Position numbers and translations under genes: made by a program. A DNA stretch of 64,000 bases from Talinum fruticosum. Its lineage: Eukaryota; Streptophyta; Magnoliopsida; Caryophyllales; Talinaceae. Location: the NCBI GenBank assembly GCA_021018815.1, contig JAITYX010000133.1, forward strand, positions 729,057 to 793,056, read 5' to 3'. Shown piece after piece: positions 1-12,299 of this stretch (within the stretch, counting starts at the first letter, position 1; the number at the start of each line of letters is the position of its first letter). A model generated the notes under the pieces. That model did not search any database. It was given only the letters and a program-made list of their open reading frames with translations, and was not told where the DNA came from.

Positions 1-219
1 TTAATAATCAACTGGAGTCACCGAAAACCCCGATGGTCTTAGCTCGATCTCTATAGCAGCTTTAAGCCCTGTTATGCATGCTTCATATTTTACGGTGTTG
101 TTGGTGACCTCGAAGTCTAATTTGACTGAAATGGGAGTATGTGCTCCCTCCGGCCAAACTAGAAGCATCGCTACTCCAAAGCCCTTCTAATTGGAAGCGT
201 CGTTGAAGTACATTGTCCA
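1..219 (-). pseudogene. Archaeal-type RNase H domain (aRNH) of the Tat element, partial
   Basis: One minus-strand frame reads WTMYFNDASN, then after a single stop KGFGVAMLLVWPEGAHTPIS, then LDFEVTNN and KYEACITGL. This is the signature of the second RNase H found in Tat/Ogre elements, whose usual forms are YFDGASN and AAEYEACI. The first catalytic Asp region is altered (YFNDAS). One in-frame TAG and the window edge make it partial. It lies downstream of the retroviral-type RNase H, as expected for the lineage. Confidence 0.85.
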
Positions 220-299
220 TACGTCTACCTCTACTTGTAAAATGTTTTCATTTGGAAAGTCGAGGTGTTCGGGTTGCGATTAAGTTACGGGTAGATCCG

Positions 300-700
300 C
301 TAGGAATTTTAGTACTACCCTTCCTTTGATCGCTTTTTAAGGGACATACATGAATTCAAATTCGATAGCATGACGGTCCATCTTGCTATCTTACTGCTGA
401 TGGTTGGTTACTCAAGGATGTACTTGACGGGATCCATTGGTGCTACCACATGTACCTCGTGGGCCAACATGTAGTGCCCGAGCTTCTTGGTGGCTTAGAC
501 TAATACCAATGATGTCTTCTCTAATGGCGTGCATCAAGTCTCATAATCTAATAATTTTTGCTTAGATAATAAACCGCGTACTCTTCATTTTTGTCTCGTT
601 AAGCTAGCATGGCTCCCATAGTTGTCTTTGTCTTGGCGAGGTACAAAAGTAATGGTTTCCTTGGTTAGGGCGAAATTAGCGGTGGAGGGTTGGCTAAATA
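300..700 (-). pseudogene. RNase H (retrotransposon type) of the Tat element, degenerate
   Basis: Minus-strand fragments in several frames recall the Tat pol RNase H: LLLYLAKTKTTMGAMLA near the right edge, a YYLSKN segment, then segments matching the HYMLAHEVHV and MDPVKYILE type blocks and a final KMDRHAIEFEFMY-like end. Several frameshifts and stops separate these pieces. It would degrade the RNA of RNA-DNA hybrids in the cytoplasmic particle. It lies between reverse transcriptase and the archaeal-type RNase H. Confidence 0.65.
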
Positions 701-789
701 TTCCTTAACCTTTTAGAATGCTTTTTGGCACATGTTATCCTAAATGGGCTTAGACCTTTTCTTCGACTTTTTAAAAATGGGTTCACGAG

Positions 790-1600
790 ACCATAGTCAA
801 TTTTAATATGAAATAACTAATGTACTCGTAAACATCCTAGGAAACCCCGTATCTTCTTCTTTATCTTCGGTGGCGGAATCTCCTGAATAACTTTGATCAT
901 GGATAGATTAATTTCGTTTCCTCTAAGACTAACAACATAGCCTAACAGCTTGCCTAAGTTACCCCGAAGGCACACTTCGTGGATTAAGGAGCATGTTGTA
1001 TTTTCCGAGTCTTTCAAAGAATTTTCTAAGGCTTGGTAGCTGCCCTGCCAGTATCTTTGGACTTTATAATCATGTCATCCACATAGACTTCAGCTTCTTT
1101 GTGGATCATGTCATGTAGTAAAGTCGTAGTCGTTCTCTCGGTATGTTACATCGGCATTTTTAGCCCAAATGGCATCACCATGTAACAAGTATGTCCCCTA
1201 TTGAGTGATGAAGGTTGTCTTCTATATGTCCTCTTCAGCCATCTTCACCTGATTGTACCCGAATAACCATCCATAAATGAGAGCGAGCATGTCCCACTGT
1301 GTTATTTACAAGGATGTCAATATAGGACAGATGGGAAATCATCAGTGGGACTTACTTTGTTCAAATCCACGAAGTCGACGAACATCCGAACCATGTTATC
1401 CTTCTTTGGAACCGGGACTATGTTTGCTACCCACCGAGGATAGTGAACTACTCTAATGAACCCGACCTCTAACTGTTTCTGGACCTCTTCCTTGATGTTC
1501 AATGCCCACTCGGGTTTCATCCTCCCGAGCTTTTGCTCAACTAGCTTAGCGTCCTCATAAAGTGGAATCTTACATTCTGCTATACTTGGATCTATCCCGG
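790..1600 (-). pseudogene. Reverse transcriptase of the Tat element, degenerate
   Basis: The fingers region reads EVQKQLEVGFIRVVHYPRW, VANIVPVPKKDNMVRMFVD and LNKVSPTDDFP, typical of gypsy reverse transcriptases. Downstream a minus-strand segment gives ISFMDGYSGYNQVKMAEED. Around 1055-1090 the catalytic EVYVDDMIIKSKD is intact. The connection continues as LGKLLGYVVSLRG and IRGFLGCL. Numerous frameshifts break it into short open pieces, the longest at 1317-1520 and 817-1017. The enzyme would copy the element RNA into DNA; this copy cannot make a full protein. Confidence 0.85.
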
Positions 1601-2699
1601 CATGTCTTTATTGGACCATGCAAAGACATCTATGAACTTTGGAAGGAGCAAAGTGAATTGCTTCTACTCTTACTGGATCCAAGTGTTTTCCCAATTTTAA
1701 CTTCTTGGGTTTATCAACTTATCCTAAATTAATAGTTATTGTTTCCTCTATTATTGGTGAGAGATTTTCATGATCTTCTATAGCTTTTATTAATTCTTTA
1801 GGGATTTCTTGTTTATCATTAGAGGAAAAACAACTGAAAACATAAGGAGGCAAAGAGTACATTAGACTCGAGAGATAGAAGATACGGAATTGGAAACAAC
1901 GGAATTAGAAAATGAACTAGAAGCAACAGGAACAAAAATAAAAGCCCTAGTACTAGACTCAAGAAAGGGATGCGCTCCTAAGCTAACAGACAAATTCTTG
2001 GCCCTCTTCATCATTGATCCAAGTTATGTGCTTGGATCCATCATCGTTGACGTTAGTGATGAATGCGGACGGATCGAATCTGCGGATGCAACATGGCTCG
2101 AGACGATACCGTGATCGAATTCCCCTCTAGATTCTTCTCCTGTCCGAATAGTAGACCGAAGATGTTATTCTCAGCCAAGGTGATCCAGTCTGGTGTGGAT
2201 CTGTCCCTTTTAAGGAGGTAGGGTGCCTCCTTTTCTAATCTCCAAGCCAGGTACCGAATACCCTTCTCTTTGAGGTAATAGGCCTCAAGAAACCATAGTA
2301 AGGAAAATCATCCCCTTCTTTCGAGAATTGCCCGTTCGGAGGACGAGGAAAAGGCTTGATGGAATGAACTATGTGAGGTGCAGTCCTCCTAGTCCGAACT
2401 TCCCACTTAGCTTAGGCTATTTCCTTGGCGATAAGTCGATAACCTAGCCTGAATCTATAATTGTTAGTGGGTTCAAGGAGTGGAAAGATAGGGTGGTACG
2501 GCCTTTAACGTGTAGCTAAGCTTGGAAAGTACCCCTTTTTCCTAAGCATCGAGTGGACGCTAGGGTTGCTATAAGGACTGAAGTTAAGAGGTGTTTTATC
2601 CTTATCAATGGCAGCGACGGTCTCAAATCCGTAAAGTCATCAACATCGTGCTCAATCTCGACCAAAGATTCCTTGGAGGAGATAGTAGCACAAAGATTG
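1601..2699 (-). other. Protease-reverse transcriptase linker of the Tat element, no clear domain
   Basis: This stretch lies between the retropepsin and reverse transcriptase of the minus-strand Tat pol. Tat/Ogre elements commonly have a long linker here. I see only short open pieces on either strand and no motif that I can name. The plus-strand open frames at 1890-2114 and 2591-2776 are antisense to the element and have no recognisable domain. Confidence 0.5.
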
Positions 2700-3150
2700 T
2701 CCCCATGGATGGTTACGACCTAACCTTTGATGATCATTTAAAATTTTTGAGTACAAGTGTAAAGGGAACTGCTTGATGATCATGCAACCAAGGGTGTCCT
2801 AGGAGCATATTGAATGTAGCTGGGATATCTAGGACATGAAAGACAATATTCTTCACCACGGACCCTACATTGATTGAGAGTTAATGTTCCTAAGATCTGT
2901 TCTCTTAGAATTCATAGGCCCGGAGATAGACAGATCTGTTTCGAGAGTTGCTACTCTCCGATTCCTAGCCTTTTGGCGGTCCTCCAAGGACAAACATTCA
3001 CAGCTAACCCGTTATCTACCAAGGTTAAGGGAATTAACTTGTTCGTGCAAGTTATAGTTAAATAAAGGGCATTGTTGTGTGCAATGCCTTCTTTTGGGAG
3101 ATCCTTTTTATCAAAAGTGATGGTTTCATCCCCACTGTTGACCAATGCTA
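2700..3150 (-). pseudogene. Retropepsin (aspartic protease) of the Tat element
   Basis: The minus strand gives ITFDKKDLPKEGIAHNNALY, a stretch typical of Tat/Ogre proteases. It is followed by LTLVDNGLAVNVCPWRTAKR, where DNG occupies the usual catalytic D-S/N-G position, and further on by FHVLDIPATFNMLLGHPWLH, the conserved C-terminal block. One frame is open for 64 codons (2951-3145). The protease would cleave the Gag-Pol polyprotein. Confidence 0.85.
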
Positions 3151-3639
3151 CTACTTCCTGTGGCGTGGTTTTAGGAGAGACATCAATCTTACTAAGAGCG
3201 TCAATTAAGGCCCGCCTATATTTCTAGGAAGCATATGTGAGTTGCCAAATTGAAATATTAGCTTTTAACTTTTGAAGTTGGTTCAAAATTACGTCTTCTT
3301 CTTTAGCGACTTTAGGTTTTTTGGGGCTTCATGAGTCTATTGTGGACCCATGGGTGCATTATGTCGTCCGGATCTAGTAAGTAATTGGATTTACGGACCT
3401 TTAGGTTCTCCCCAAAAGTCTTCTTCTTTTAAGGGTGGTATGCCTCGAAGTCATCGTCGTTGTCGCTATTATCTCTAGTTTTGTAGATGTCCTCTTCATC
3501 ACTTAGCCACAGCCCATGAACTTCGGATCCGAAGGAGGCAAGCTAAGAAGTGGTTAGACTCATCAATGTCTTAAATGAAGACAGATGAGTCCCACTAACC
3601 TGGAATGGGTTTAGAGAAAAATTTAAGGTACAATTGAAG

Positions 3640-5219
3640 GGATTCTTGTTGTTACTTGGTTTCGAACGGCCTTAGGAAGAGAGAGTTGACCGTTGTGGAA
3701 CATACTCTCCAGCTTGTTCTTGAACTTCCAATATTGCTCGATGTCGTGTCCTCGTGCACAATGGTATTTGCGAATTTTCCTACATCCCAGCTTTTAAAGC
3801 TGTTTTGAAGTTTCTAATTCCGCTCGAATGGGTGGCAATTCTATCTTCCCTTTAGCCGAGTAGGTGGTCAAGGGCTTGAGCCTATATGGTATCAATAGGA
3901 GTGTAGTCATTATACCTGTTGAGGGCATTGACATGTGCACCCCTACTAATATTGCCTTGATTGGAGGTTTTCTTATCTTTGGATTGATAGTTACCTCTAC
4001 ACCCGATCACGACTTTTGTGGTCGTGGTAGAAAGCTCTTCTTCTATCAGCATGACAAGCATATCTAAAGGTTGAGAAACTTATAATTGGTAGGAATTTGA
4101 GATGCTGATTGTAGGCAGGTTGAAGATTCTTCATGATGATCCGCACGATCCTTTTCGGAAGGTTAGTCTACTATTTGGGTAGCCTTTTTGCTCCATCTAG
4201 CAAGAAAGTCCGTAAAGCTTTCTTTCTCACCTTGCTTGACCAACTCCAAGTCTCCGAGTGTGATAGGTAGATCAGTGTTATAGGAGTATTGGTGTAGGAA
4301 GTCCTTACACAAATCAGTCTAATCGGTGACCTTGCATGGGTCAATCGCGTTATACCACTTCATTATGTCAATATCAAAAGTCCATGGGAAGATGATGTGG
4401 TAAGTGTCTTCCGGAATGTTCTTAAGAGTCATTGCTCCTAAGAAGTTGCGAACATGATGGTGGGGATTCTTGAAACCTTTAAAGTTGATATCGGGCATGG
4501 TAAACTTTTGAGGTAGCTTACCCTTAGGGATTAAAGTGAATCCCTTATGATCAAAGCAATGGTTACTTATGGATGACTCCCTTAACGTTTACTCTATCCG
4601 ATCTATCCGTGGATCGAGCTGAGGTTTGGATTCATGCTTGGGACTAGCTAAAGGAGATGAAATAGGTAGAAGTGGAGGAATTCCTCCTCTTGATCGTTCT
4701 TCTTCCTCGTCTCTTTTACTATCCTCAATAGCTTTTAGGATAGCCTTAAGATCGCTCTGCTATGGACTCTATTCTCTTATCTTGAGCCTCAATCTTAGCT
4801 TCTATTTTAGCTGAGTTTTCATTAAGCAAAGCAAGGATAGGAGATTGTTCTGGTGTTCGATCCATTGGAGGGAATTCTTTGTAAGTATTATCCTACGACG
4901 AAAAATAGATCGAACCGGTGTGATATGCACCGGAGTATGTCACACCGGTGTAGACCGCGGAGCGGAACGTGTTGTAGAGCGGGGAGAAGATGTATCGAAC
5001 TCCTTGTTGAGGCATTCTAACCTTTTGGAGCTCGGATTCCGATGATACTCGATTCATGATTGACTTCCCTATTCTGCAGCCCAAAGGATGAGGCTTAAGA
5101 CCATGTGAAAGAATACCACTCTTGGGAGGAAGGGGCTTAAGCACTAGACCCGAAAGAGAATTAGAATGCTCTTTATTTAGATGCACATAAGAAATGCAAA
5201 ACAAACGGAATGTATGCAA
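3640..5219 (-). pseudogene. Gag of the Tat element, degenerate
   Basis: The minus strand between about 4570 and 4190 reads continuously with few stops: FTLIPKGKLPQKFTMPDINF, NFLGAMTLKNIPEDTY, FPWTFD, MKWYNAIDPCKVTD, DLCKDFLHQYSYNTDLPITL, GDLELVKQGEKESFTDFLAR. The order and the W-x-x-L/N-DP, FL-QYSYN and GDLELVKQ blocks are those of plant Tat/Ogre Gag. A 108-codon open N-terminal piece (4893-5219) precedes it. Gag would form the particle shell. The C-terminal part (3640-4190) is badly scrambled and no zinc knuckle could be read. Confidence 0.8.
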
Positions 5220-6218
5220 TGATGCTTATGACTTAATTTCGGATGTTTTTATGATTTGGCTAACGCCTAATTGGAATGCATAAATGATTTATTTTGGCCA
5301 AATGCGAAATGAGAATGCACTTACCTGATTGAGATGAATTTATTCTGGCTAAATGGAAGATGAAAATGCAAAACGGATTCACCTATTTGAAGATGAACTT
5401 TATTTTGGTGAAATGAGATGAAAATGCAAAATGGACTCACCTAATTGGAGATTATCTTTATTTTGGCTAAATGGGACGAAAATACAAAATGGACTCACTT
5501 AATTAGAGATTATCTTTATTTTGGCTAAATGGAAAGATAAAAATGTAGAAAATAAAAGGTTAAGATATGAAGACCGACTGATCGAAGAGATAGAAGGGAC
5601 CATGGTTAGACCCTTTTGGACTGATTGGTAATAACTACCTAGACCGCCTAAAGAAATACTTTAGAATGATTCGGAAATGCAATTAATAGACCAACATAAA
5701 AGGAAAAGGGTAATTTGACTTTTGGCTAAAATGCACATAATGGACTGCCTATAGGAAGTTTTATGGTGTTTTATTTGCACCCATACAAGGGCTAATTAGC
5801 ACACTTCACCTATCCCTAAAGGCTCACAAGTAAAAGAACAATTCTAAAAACAACAACACTCATCCAAGCATGCAAATGAAGAGACAAGGTGCCACTTAGT
5901 AGTCCGAGGATTTAGTTTTCCGTGGGGTGCATGGTAGGAAAAAATGCATCGAATCCTCGAGTGCCTCTCGGTAAGCCAAGAGCGCATGCTATGAGAGAAG
6001 AGGTATCACATCCGTTGGCAATCAAGCCTAGTTAGGCCCGTCCTGGGACGCACTGGGAGCCTCTTTCTAGAATGGTTTTCAAGGGGGTAAAACCTAATGG
6101 TCCATCAACACAAATAAATTATGGACAAGGTTGCCTAAATGCGGGATGCCTAATATGAATACATTACAAAAACTCACTACTCAATTTTTCAAGTTTCGCC
6201 CTTTTAATAAGTGATTTA
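5220..6218 (-). other. Untranslated leader of the Tat element
   Basis: About 1 kb between the primer-binding site and gag. It is non-coding on both strands apart from trivial short frames. It contains the 58-60-bp tandem repeats entered separately. A long leader of this kind is usual in Tat/Ogre elements and may hold dimerisation and packaging signals, which cannot be pinpointed here. Confidence 0.65.
5289..5575. repeat. Tandem repeat, about 58-60 bp, five degenerate units
   Basis: The string ttattttggc (or close) recurs at 5289, 5340, 5400, 5458 and 5516. Each occurrence is followed by an aatgcaaaa-type block and a actcacctaatt-type block. Spacing is 51, 60, 58 and 58 bases. The array lies in the leader of the Tat element. 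Confidence 0.8.
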
Positions 6219-6236
6219 TCCCTAGTGGAGTCGCCA
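6219..6236 (-). promoter_or_regulatory. Primer-binding site of the Tat element
   Basis: On the minus strand the sequence is tggcgactccactaggga, starting TGG directly at the inner LTR edge. It has the form of the tRNA-Arg-type primer site I recall for Tat/Ogre elements; the tRNA assignment is from memory. It fixes the inner boundary of the 5' LTR. Confidence 0.7.
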
Positions 6237-6971
6237 TTATAGGAACCATGGTCCTCCCGCAGAGGGCCCGAGGTTCCCCATGGGTTGGCTGGTTTTAAAA
6301 TTTTTAAGTTTTGATTTTTGAAGATGAAAATGATTTTATGTTTTTCAAAATGGAATTTAGAAAGTGGGGATGAATCTTTTATTTAGATTTCCGAATTTTA
6401 TTAAATTAAGTTAAAAAGGATTAAACCAGATTGAGTGGTGATTTTATTAATTATTTTATTTTAGAAATTATTTTCGAAGTTTTGGGATATTATTTCTTAA
6501 CTTGAATAAAGAGAGATAGGGTTTTTCAATATGTTGTGAGGCTTTAGGACCAAATTGGTGTGAAAACACCAGTTAAGACCCAAATCACGGCTGCCGACCA
6601 CTCGGTGTTGGCCGAAGCCAGCACCTAATGGTCGGCGGCGCGGCCGAGGCCACGGTTGAGGAAATCCTCATTTTTATCCTGCAGCTTAAAAAAATTCGAG
6701 AAGCAATTGAGTGAAATAAATCAAAAATAGGAGTCAACAGTAAGTTTTTAGGAATGAAAACCTAACAAAAAAATAAATAAATGCTCTTCCAATCTTAGTA
6801 TGGGAAAACTAAGTTGAAAGAAGCTAAAAAGTGAATCCATCAGTCTAGAACCGAGAATCGGATTCGGGGCAAGGGTACGAAACGTAGGGAAAAGCCCTTC
6901 CGTTTCGCTCGTCAAACGATGACCATTACCAGTTTGAGTAGTGAATTTAAATAATATACTAAACACAAGTC
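6237..6971 (-). repeat. Tat 5' LTR, 3' part (left of the chromovirus insertion)
   Basis: It lies immediately outside the primer-binding site and runs to the chromovirus insertion point. It contains no gene. It joins logically to 29710-30897, giving an LTR of about 1.9 kb. The inner terminal dinucleotide looks mutated (tt instead of tg on the plus strand). Confidence 0.75.
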
Positions 6972-8546
6972 TGTAACAACCCGATCCTAAATCACATTAT
7001 TTATCGTATTAATTACAAGATTTATATAATTGAGCGCGTGCACTTCAATTCGATATTTTATATTTAAATTATTTTTGCATATGTGTTATGCAGCTAAGGC
7101 GACGAAGTGGCCCTAATAAAAATCTCATAATAATAATTATAAATTACGCATATGTTTAAAAGAGAAAATTTTAAAATTTACAAGAGATGGTATATGATTG
7201 CAAGGTCATTAATATTACATTTCAAGCAAACAATTATATTTATAATTTGTGAACATCATCGATAAAATTAAATAAAATTAAAAAGTAACAAAAATAATAA
7301 ATAAATACATAAATACATAAAAATACACATAAAAATAAAACAAAACAATAATAACAAATAACCAGATTTTTCAAGAGAAAATCCAGAATTGAATTATCTG
7401 GAATTGAAAAAAAAAAAAAAAAAGAGAGGCGGTTAAGATAAAAATAAACGGGCAAGTTCAATTTCAATTCCCTCACTTGCTCACTTCCTCTGCCTTCCCC
7501 GTCCTCTCGCCCCTCCCGTCGCTCCCCTGCTTTCACCTCCTCGCAGGCGCCCTCCTCCGGCCACCAGCACTTCCCACGCTGGCCTTCTTTCTCCCTCCCT
7601 TCCTCGCTCTGTCGCACTCGCTACCCCTCTCTCTCCTACCGTGTTTGCTCCCCGCCTACGGTTCCTCCGCCGCGGTTCGCTCGGCAGCCAACCTCGGCCG
7701 CAGTGGCCGCCGGAGTTCGTTTCCGCCTCGCCGGTGGCTTCGGTGCAGCCGCCGTCCACTGCCACCCCTGCTCGCCCTCCTTGACTTCTCTCCGAAATTG
7801 AAGGTAAAACAAGTAAACCCTAAATTATCAAGTTTCGATTTATTTAAACAATTGTAATTGCAAATCGAAGTATATGACTTAGAGGTATGTTGTTGAGTGA
7901 ATTTGAAGATTGACTTTGAACAAAAATTGGAATTGGTGTGGATGATTGAGTTGTGGAATTTTGATAGATTGATTGTGTATGAACATGAACGAATGTGGTT
8001 TCTTTTGGAAAATTATAATTTAGTGAATGAGATGAGGGATGTTTTATTATATGATTGAGTAATTTGGTGAATTTTGTTGGAAATGGTTATATTGAACGGA
8101 TGAAGGCGAAAGAATATAATCTCTCTGGTAAGATTTTGACTGAGTGAATTGAATTGGGAAGTAAATTGGCGAGAATATTGAGCAATTTGATGGGTTAGTT
8201 ATGTTTTGTAATTAGCTAGAATTGAACATAAAGGAAGAGAGAAATATGCAGGGGATTGAAGTTGGATCACAAATTGTGTAGGAGGCATGTGGGAAATTTG
8301 AACACTTGGTATACCTACTTCCGTTGTGAATGGGATTTTGTTGAAAAGAATGCTCATAACATTAAGGGCGTATACGTAAGAATTTTGAGCAATTAAGTAA
8401 GTTGCGGAATTTACCTAAGGGAAGGACATTTGATGGGTTAGTGTAATTATTTAATCATGACGCTTAAATATGTCGAAATGAGAGTGGAGCTAGCTATAAG
8501 GATTAAAAATAGCGCTAAAATGGGTAAACTACTCAACTTTGTTGTA

Positions 8547-8623
<77 letters not shown>

Positions 8624-8663
8624 CAACAGTAACTAAGAAATGTTTAATTACTCGTATATATGC

Positions 8664-8737
<74 letters not shown>

Positions 8738-9961
8738 CATGCATATACGTATTTTCACTTTTCTTGATTCGAATCCATAACACATTACGTTGTGTGAATA
8801 TCATTGCTTGGTCCAATCAACTACTTTAACGAGGATGTGCCATAGTTAAGATTTAAACGGAATTAATGCAGTGAAATTACATAAGAGAAACGTAGTTTAC
8901 CTTATTGCGAAACAAATATAGAAGATGAGTTAAGTCGTCAATGCTCATACAAATTAAAGTACTAAAACCCCAGAAAAACATTATTAACAATAGAAATCTA
9001 TTTGAAACGAACCGAGGCCACTTTAGTTGCCGAATAGTCAGTAACTTAAATTTTTACAAAAGGGGAGGAACAAACATTCCCGGTTCGAGTACGTTCATTG
9101 CCTCGTACCTTTCGAAAACTCACATGTTTCATCAAATCTTAACATTTCTCATATATACAACTAATAATGAATCATTTGCAAATCAAGTTTTGCCACCTAA
9201 TTAAGTGGTCCCCGCCCAATTATCGGGGCTTATGCCCACCAATTCCACCGCGCGCGGCGTCAACTCGGGTTCTCGGTCGGCCCGAAGGGTGAGCACCTTA
9301 CTAAGATCGTATCAATTATCAAGGGGTTCCACTTCCGGATAATAACCTAGCAAGCAAGTTTTACTCATATTCTCTCCCCGATTTCAAACTAAAATGAATT
9401 GAAATGCGCGCACTCAATCAATGTGTTTCAAGATTATTTAATCGTGCAGGAATGTTCGTACTGAGTTTCGACTCATTCTTCGAATTATTTTAATGTTTTT
9501 GTTTTTAGGAAAAGCATCCGTGAACAGCCCTTTGCTTAAGGAGCTTGACGGGAGCAAGACCTAGCTGGGTATGTCGTTATCATTGTACTATGATGGGATT
9601 AGATGCTCACAGTGATTCTCATCCTCGTTAAATTCGGGTTGACTTAGGAATGTAATTAAATATTGCGTATTTCTTATCGTAGACTGTTGTATTGGCTTGA
9701 TTAATGTATAAAGGTTTAGCATGACTCTACTTTGGGATTGGTTTACTTATATTGCCGGGCTTGGCTCCGTGCAACATAACATTTAGTGCTTTCAAAGACT
9801 TAAGCATAACCGATAAACACAGGGTGCTATGGTATTTTATTTTTAGCCTTGTCCTATTATTAGGGCGGTGGTGACGCCTTCAGTCTTTAACTTCCGCTGC
9901 GACCTTAACTAATATTATCGAATTAGGGAATTATTAAGTAATGGTAACTTGGGGCGTTACA
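6972..9961 (+). repeat. Left (5') LTR of the chromovirus
   Basis: It matches 26683-29709 along its length with scattered changes. It starts tgtaacaacc and ends cgttaca, just before the primer-binding site. It includes a poly-A run near 7410, a GC- and CT-rich block at about 7477-7800, an AAT microsatellite (about 8548-8622) and an AT microsatellite (about 8668-8737). The open frames of up to 126 codons in the CT-rich block are compositional. The transcription start should lie in this LTR but I cannot locate a TATA box with confidence. Confidence 0.92.
8548..8737. repeat. AAT and AT microsatellites in the left LTR
   Basis: A long AAT run is followed about 45 bases later by a roughly 70-base AT run. 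The same pair occurs at the matching place in the right LTR, where the first part of the AAT tract is broken by AAC and AGT units. Confidence 0.95.
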
Positions 9962-9965
9962 ATTG

Positions 9966-9981
9966 TGGTATCGGAGCCAGG
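9966..9981 (+). promoter_or_regulatory. Primer-binding site of the chromovirus (tRNA-Met type)
   Basis: The sequence tggtatcggagccagg lies four bases after the LTR end. It differs by one base from the usual plant initiator tRNA-Met site TGGTATCAGAGCC. It confirms the plus orientation. Confidence 0.9.
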
Positions 9982-11039
9982 TTTAGAAATCACTCGTGAG
10001 CAATAGGATTCCGAGATGTTATGATTTGACCTTTAGGAAAATTACGCGGCTAATAATCCCTCAAGTCGTCGTTTTGGGACTTGTGGATGTAGTGTAGTTA
10101 ATGTTGGATCGATATATATACTTTTGGGTATGATAGCATAAACGAGGTACGTAATGACTCAAGTTCCCGACGAGTATTCCATATGCTTCTAAGTGTTGTA
10201 TCTTTTAATTAAGTTCATACGGTTTGTGTCATATGTATTATGAATCATTTAGGTTGTTTTATGCCTTAATGTATATTTGTTAAACTCCGGCGTGTGGCCG
10301 TTGAGTTGTATACTCCAAGCGTGTGGCTCGTTGAGTGATATTGTGGCTTTTATGCAGGGTTTGAAGGCTTCAAGCCTAGGGAATAGACCATATTACGGAT
10401 AGAACTCTGCTAAAATTTTTAGAAAACGTCAAACTCTTTTAGAAAATTTTTTATTACCTTTAAGGTTGAATTACAAAGCAAAACCGACACCTAAACCGAG
10501 CCTTGGGACTTCCTCTAATTGAGGATTTCTCAACCGATGAAAATTTTCAGAGCTAAATGATAATTTAACATACAATTTGGTATTGCTTATTATATAAACA
10601 TGATGAAAGTATGAGTTAACCAAGTATGTTTTATATTAGAAGTTGTTAGCAATTTGTTTCGTAGGAGAGGGAAAAGAAATTAATTAGGAAAATTTATATT
10701 TGTATGATGCAACGTGTCTCCGATAGAAAGCAATAACATAATTTCGAATGTAACTATAGAGTTGGCTTATGATTGAGGACTTGTCGAATAGGCATTAGAA
10801 ACCCCTCCCAACTTGTAACAAATCCTTAGTGAAACCTAATTTATACCTTTAGAGATTTCTACTAATACCTTGGAACCAAACTATTGGAGGAACTTGGTGA
10901 TAGAGTTAGTAAAAGGATTCCTCCTACACTTACTAATTCCACTCTTTAAGCCTTATAAGTTAGTTGACAGAGTGACTCATCGTAATCCTAAGACTTTCGA
11001 TGAAGGATTGATACAGATGGAGTGAGAAGAATGTATTAA
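9982..11039 (+). other. Leader of the chromovirus, with a short conserved direct repeat
   Basis: Non-coding sequence between the primer-binding site and gag. At about 10284-10345 two imperfect copies of a roughly 30-bp unit follow each other (actccggcgtgtggccgttg, then actccaagcgtgtggctcgt). A closely similar stretch of about 350 bp occurs on the minus strand at 51975-52330 inside another element. Confidence 0.65.
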
Positions 11040-11760
11040 GAGAAAGAAAAAGATATTTGCGGTTGTCGAGGTACCTAAAGAAGAAAAAAATAAAAATAAA
11101 ATGGTGAACATGGGACGTATCATCTAATTGGTGAAGCGGACATTTGGTGGAGCACGATGGGAAACAAATTTCGAGGTGGTGAGTTCACTTGGGGAAATTT
11201 TTAGAAGAGCTTACGACTAAATTTTACTCAACTACAGTTCGATGACAAAAGAAGAAGAGTTTTTAGAGTTAAAAATGGACAACAACATGATGCTAATGCA
11301 GTATGCTAATAAATTTATGGATTTATCTAGATATGACTCGGACCTTATTGTTATTGATGGGGTGAAAATGTTAAGACTTGAGGAAGGCTTGACGTATTAT
11401 ATTTGAGGTTAACGTAATGACCAACCTATCAAAAGTTATCAAAAATTATATAAGAAAGCAAGCACGAGTTGAACAAGAAAAAGAGCGAACTAAGGGCCTT
11501 AAATCCTGGAGACTCAAAGGGAAGTAAAACAATACAAGTGAGTGTGTAGTTCAAAAGAACCATGGTACTAGTTCCAATAAGGGTCACTCATTGATTGCTT
11601 TTGAACCCTGTGGGAAATGTTTTCAAACAAATCACACCGCACCAGTTTGTCGAATGGGTAGTGATAAATGTATGTGGTGTGGTAGCTTTGGACGTTCAGT
11701 GAATACTCTCCCAAGAGAGCAGAAAGTTGTGGAGAAGGGAGTACTAAGCCCCTAATGACA
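11040..11760 (+). pseudogene. Gag of the chromovirus, degenerate, with CCHC knuckle
   Basis: A frame reads NYSSMTKEEEFLELKMDNNM then LMQYANKFMDLSRYDSDLIV and MLRLEEGL. This corresponds to the retrotransposon Gag block EF-L-Q-M-V-EY-KF-LSR. Further on CGKCFQTNHTAPVC fits the C-x2-C-x4-H-x4-C nucleic-acid-binding knuckle. The upstream half is hard to follow because of frameshifts. Gag would assemble the virus-like particle and bind element RNA. Confidence 0.75.
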
Positions 11761-11799
11761 CCATGTGAAGGAAGCCACAACCATAGGAATGACGATTGT

Positions 11800-12080
11800 C
11801 ATTGGTACTAAACTCAAAGTCTTTTTATGTTTTATTTGATTCATGTGCCACCCATTCATTTATAATTAGTCTTAGTCGCCTCTCACTTAAATTCAGATGA
11901 TCATAAGGCCGAATAGAGTACCAAATCGAGTTGCCAAACGAAAAAGTGGTAAAAGACTCAATTCTTTATCGGCATGTGCCAATGTCATATGTGGAAGTTA
12001 CTTTTCGCACATTTAATCCAATTTAATATGTGGGAATTGAGGTAATGTTAGGAATGGATTGGTTGGTGACATAAGAAGTG
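11800..12080 (+). pseudogene. Protease of the chromovirus, degenerate
   Basis: The frame gives VLFDSCATHSFI, the gypsy aspartic-protease active site in which the usual DSG has become DSC. A later GMDWLV matches the conserved GMDWL block near the end of the domain. The changed glycine and the stop after GMDWLVT indicate an inactive copy. It lies directly between Gag and reverse transcriptase as expected. Confidence 0.78.
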
Positions 12081-12299
12081 AGCAAAGCTTGTAAAAGTTG
12101 TAAGATTATTTTAAAAGGGCCAAAAAGGAGAAAGAAGCGTGTCGGAAGGAAAAGATACAAAGGAGTATTTCATAGCTTCGAGTCATGAAGGTTAGTTGAT
12201 CATTAAGAAATGACTGCATGAGGTATTGATGTTATGCTATTAAGAATAGAAAAGAAGAGACGAGATACAAATACTACACTTGTAGCATGTGATTTTTCA

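Noticed and set aside
1890..2114. 74-codon plus-strand open frame
   Set aside because: Antisense to the Tat pol linker; no recognisable content.
4893..5219. A separate small gene of 108 codons on the minus strand
   Set aside because: Its position just before the Gag core makes it the Gag N terminus of the Tat element.
7477..7857. Open frames on both strands in the chromovirus LTR
   Set aside because: Compositional frames in a CT-rich block. The partner LTR (27193-27594) has frames of different length and reading, so they are not conserved as protein.
8529..8816. Open frames of Tyr/Ile or Asn repeats (also at 28171-28549)
   Set aside because: Translations of AT and AAT microsatellites.
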